Below, piece after piece: positions 61,634-64,000 of a DNA stretch of 64,000 nucleotides. This DNA is from Deltaproteobacteria bacterium. GTDB taxonomy: Bacteria; Desulfobacterota; Dissulfuribacteria; Dissulfuribacterales; QOAL01. Numbering within the stretch: position 1 is the stretch's first letter; every line of letters starts with the position of its first letter. The stretch spans positions 19,309 through 83,308 of the forward strand of contig JALWNK010000067.1 in the NCBI GenBank assembly GCA_026995935.1. Reading direction: 5' to 3'. The translations under genes and the position numbers were made by a program. The notes beneath the pieces were generated by a model that saw only the letters and a program-made list of their open reading frames with translations, made no database searches and had not been told where the DNA came from.

Positions 61634-63766
61634 TTATTTTGATATGATCATGGTTCCATCATTGGCGTTTGTGCTTATGTGGAAGTATTTAAGAAATGAC
61701 ATACCCAGGAGAGGAGTTTTTATTGCTCCATTGTTTGTACTGTTGGCAGAGTCATCTGGGATAAAGGCTTCCACGTTTTTATGTTTCAATACCCCTTCAA
61801 CCTCTATATCTACAAGGCATACATGGCCTCCAACAGAACCTCCGATACCAGCACCGGTTGCGTTGGTACACAGTTCCTGGGAAAGGGTGCCGTTTTCATC
61901 CAAAAGCCCGTAATCTCTTGCGTAATCTGGACTTAGAAATACAATTTCAGCGCCAGTGTCAACTATGAACGGAGTGGCTATACCGTTGACCTTCCCTGCA
62001 ACCTTGTAGCAGTTACAGTTGGGATCGAGAGGGACAACCACATCTTCCGTAATGGCAATAAAGTGTTCTGGTACCGACCAACTCCGGTCGCCAACTGCTC
62101 TGTATTGCCACTGACCCTCTATTCTACCAGCGGACTTTACGTCATATTTGTCGATTCTGTATAGGTACTCAAATGGTCCCCAAATAGTATTTTCGGTAAA
62201 ATAGATTTCGTATTTACCTGGGCGTATGCAGTTGTCTATAAGTACCCTTTGGCCCTGAATGGTGAACTGGTTACATACCTGGTCAGACGTGTTTGCATAT
62301 TTTACCGCAAGCACTGTCTGTCCTTTTGGAGTGAGCCATACACCGCTAAGCTTTCCACGCTCCTCATTCAGGTTTAAGGGATAAACAATGCCAGTGGCAT
62401 CATCTATGTATGTGGTGGTTTCTCCGCCGTACTCCTCGGTTACAACCCACCTGCCCTTGAGGGGGGTGATGTGAAGCACATAATAGAGGAGCTCTCGCCA
62501 AGAACTGTAGTTCTGAATGTCTGTAGGGTCTCCGACAACGGCCCTTATTATCCAGTCTCCTTCCAGCCCAATGAGCCTTATTCCACCACCAAAGGGGACG
62601 GGAATAAACGCCCTTATGTCCGGGAAATCTCCAGACATTCCCACATTGGTTTCCTTATAAGGAATGGGTGTGAATTCAGCAAGATACTGATTTACTGTTT
62701 GAGAAGTTATATTATTTGGATCAGTATTATCATTACTATAGGGCAATGCAATGGGAGTATTCTGAATATCCCGCGCATAATAGAGGTTTTCGGCTCCTGG
62801 CACCGGATGACCCCACTTGCTGAAAAGATCAAACTGCGGCTTGCCATTTATCCAGCGATAGGCGAACACCTGGCCTGGAGACAGGGATGGATGCTCTGCA
62901 AGTATGTAAAGGGCACCCTTTGTATCTGTTGAAACAGGGACATTGAGTGTTAAATCCATCCAGTCGGTTGTAGCAACCTTTTCCTCAGCAGCATATCTAA
63001 GGGAATTAACGTATACCTCCACAGGTATCCACCAGGTGGACATCTGTTGTTTTATCTCATGTTCATAATCTCCAAGTATCAGCCCTTTTTCAGACTCGAT
63101 TTGCTGCCACCAATCTGAGAGCGTTGCCGTAATATGTTTTTTTATTTCGTCATCCACGTAGCTGCGCATATAGGTGGAATTGTCGCCGTGGACACTAGGG
63201 TCGTGGATAGTGGTGGTTACCTGTATCCACCCTTTTTTTACAATGGGTTTGCCATTAAAGATGGCTGTGCCATCTAATAGCTTGTTCACATCCACAGTCA
63301 CGGTGAAAGTGCCGTTTCCATTGGCAGAATCAACAACAACACCGGCCGGCTGACCGTTTATGTCTATCCACTGTTCAGTAGGGGCTGCGATCCAGCAAAA
63401 GTCCAGGGTTTCAGGCCAGACGATAGTGTGAGCAGAAAGATCATCACTGCGCGGAATGGTTCCATTTACCGTGCCATTTGCATCGTATGTGAATTCTTCC
63501 ATTTTCTCTGTGGTACAATTTCCGTCAATGCAGTTTGGCAGTGCGAATCCGGTAAGACGGATTGTAATGGGCTTGGGATTGTCCAGCTGCTCCTGATTCA
63601 CATAGAACTGGAGGCTTGTTGGCGATATTACCAGGCGCCCCGTTTTAGTGGTGCTGCACACTTGATTGTAAGGACTTGCCGTGCTGTCCTCCGACCATGC
63701 CGGAGAAGACAGCACAAGGCTTAAGCCGAGTATTGTTACAATGAGTGGGATGATTCTTCCCTTCAT
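61634..63766 (-). CDS. Large exported protein with C-terminal retropepsin-like aspartic protease domain
   Basis: The 710-residue protein starts with a signal peptide (IIPLIVTILGLSLVLSSPAWSED). The first about 570 residues show no family I recognise; they include paired BACON/Ig-like strand patterns near TSLQFYVNQEQLDNPKPITIRLTG and WIDINGQPAGVVVDSANGNGTFTV. The C-terminal about 120 residues look like a clan AA domain: KVNGIATPFIVDTGAEIVFLSPDYA, GIGGSVGGHVCLVDIEVEGV, PLLGMSFLKYF. One DTG per chain implies dimeric action. It would act outside the cytoplasm. A ribosome site AGGAGGATATC precedes the ATG. Confidence 0.8.
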   Translation of the reverse strand: MKGRIIPLIVTILGLSLVLSSPAWSEDSTASPYNQVCSTTKTGRLVISPTSLQFYVNQEQLDNPKPITIRLTGFALPNCIDGNCTTEKMEEFTYDANGTVNGTIPRSDDLSAHTIVWPETLDFCWIAAPTEQWIDINGQPAGVVVDSANGNGTFTVTVDVNKLLDGTAIFNGKPIVKKGWIQVTTTIHDPSVHGDNSTYMRSYVDDEIKKHITATLSDWWQQIESEKGLILGDYEHEIKQQMSTWWIPVEVYVNSLRYAAEEKVATTDWMDLTLNVPVSTDTKGALYILAEHPSLSPGQVFAYRWINGKPQFDLFSKWGHPVPGAENLYYARDIQNTPIALPYSNDNTDPNNITSQTVNQYLAEFTPIPYKETNVGMSGDFPDIRAFIPVPFGGGIRLIGLEGDWIIRAVVGDPTDIQNYSSWRELLYYVLHITPLKGRWVVTEEYGGETTTYIDDATGIVYPLNLNEERGKLSGVWLTPKGQTVLAVKYANTSDQVCNQFTIQGQRVLIDNCIRPGKYEIYFTENTIWGPFEYLYRIDKYDVKSAGRIEGQWQYRAVGDRSWSVPEHFIAITEDVVVPLDPNCNCYKVAGKVNGIATPFIVDTGAEIVFLSPDYARDYGLLDENGTLSQELCTNATGAGIGGSVGGHVCLVDIEVEGVLKHKNVEAFIPDDSANSTNNGAIKTPLLGMSFLKYFHISTNANDGTMIISK

Positions 63767-63787
63767 GATATCCTCCTGTCTTCTGAA

Positions 63788-64000
63788 CTAAGATCCCAGG
63801 TTTTCTGGGCTGGCTGGTTCCTTAATTATCTCCATGCCTTCTTCCTGGACATTGTGTCCACGTACTGAGGTTTTGGCTCTCGGGGCCATGCTCTGGCATT
63901 CATTTTGGGCCACTGCCTGTGCCGCCTGGGAACACTTCGGGCACATGGCCAGTGTGTTGGTTAGGTCCTGGAGAAGCGTCCTGGCCGCCTCTTCCACTGC
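63788..64000 (-). CDS. C-terminal part of an unidentified protein, cut by window edge
   Basis: The frame is open to the right edge, with 71 codons visible. It reads EEAARTLLQDLTNTLAMCPKCSQAAQA and ends with a stop 21 nt before the retropepsin-domain ATG. The single CPKC pair may bind metal, but nothing more can be said. A start inside the window (GTG at 63997) is possible but not supported by a ribosome site. Codon use looks like the neighbours. Confidence 0.45.
   Translation of the reverse strand, partial: AVEEAARTLLQDLTNTLAMCPKCSQAAQAVAQNECQSMAPRAKTSVRGHNVQEEGMEIIKEPASPENLGS

Noticed and set aside
1-64000. CRISPR arrays, rRNA genes and intact insertion sequences
   Set aside because: No regularly spaced direct repeats, no rRNA-like segments and no transposase frames were seen in the window.

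Overview
The window reads as chromosomal DNA from an anaerobic, dissimilatory sulfite/sulfate-metabolising bacterium of the Desulfobacterota (former Deltaproteobacteria). The main evidence is a reductive-type dsrA-dsrB-dsrD operon, a complete dsrMKJOP operon, a selenocysteine formate dehydrogenase, a tungsten aldehyde:ferredoxin oxidoreductase, multihaem cytochromes and exosortase H. The genus cannot be fixed from sequence alone; a sulfur-disproportionating or sulfate-reducing lineage fits. I see no rRNA, CRISPR array or intact insertion sequence. One tRNA (Leu, CAG) is present.

Region by region. (1) 1-6455, minus strand: a surface-polysaccharide cluster with a MurJ-like flippase, a methyltransferase, two glycosyltransferases, an AsnB-type amidotransferase and the first 18 codons of a further gene at the left edge, nearly all with overlapping ends. 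(2) 6628-16743, plus strand: a methionine-synthase/MTHFR fusion, a six-cluster Fe-S protein, a TorD-like chaperone, a small Tat protein, the three formate dehydrogenase subunits (catalytic subunit read through an in-frame UGA) and a NamZ/DUF1343 protein. (3) 16744-19306, minus: MoaE-like protein, AOR and its four-cluster ferredoxin. (4) 19557-22351: a CDF transporter fused to a NifX-like domain, a palindromic multi-hairpin element, and a DUF4143 ATPase broken by two single-base frameshifts. (5) 22432-32221: greA, a 12-haem cytochrome, patatin lipase, tRNA-Leu, ribF, exosortase H with its partner membrane protein, a ferredoxin, and a CbiA plus B12-type radical SAM pair.

(6) 32361-45230: the sulfite-reduction region. 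A strong sigma70-like promoter precedes an RsbRD-type protein and dsrMKJOP. A small dual-CXXC protein with an in-frame UGA (a probable selenoprotein absent from the ORF track) lies on the other strand just beyond the terminator. TPR and zinc-ribbon/HEAT/TPR proteins and two divergent Cys-cluster proteins follow, then dsrABD with its own promoter and terminator. DsrAB would reduce sulfite, DsrD would stimulate it, and DsrMKJOP would link the menaquinone pool and periplasm to the cytoplasmic DsrC trisulfide; dsrC itself is not in the window.

(7) 45229-54162: housekeeping genes (methyltransferase, glySQ, glgC, a thiC-family gene, thiD, Mn-dependent pyrophosphatase, TPR protein). (8) 54201-60645, minus: an RNA methyltransferase followed by a tightly overlapped operon of periplasmic binding protein, histidine kinase, sigma54 response regulator and TonB-dependent receptor, which looks like one sensing-and-uptake system. 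(9) 60713-64000: a metallophosphoesterase, a large exported protein with a C-terminal retropepsin-like domain, and a gene cut by the right edge.

The most notable items are the unlisted small selenoprotein next to dsrMKJOP, the SBP-HK-RR-TonB operon, the six-cluster Fe-S protein between MTHFR and formate dehydrogenase, the large retropepsin-domain exported protein and the complex palindromic element at 20711-20905.
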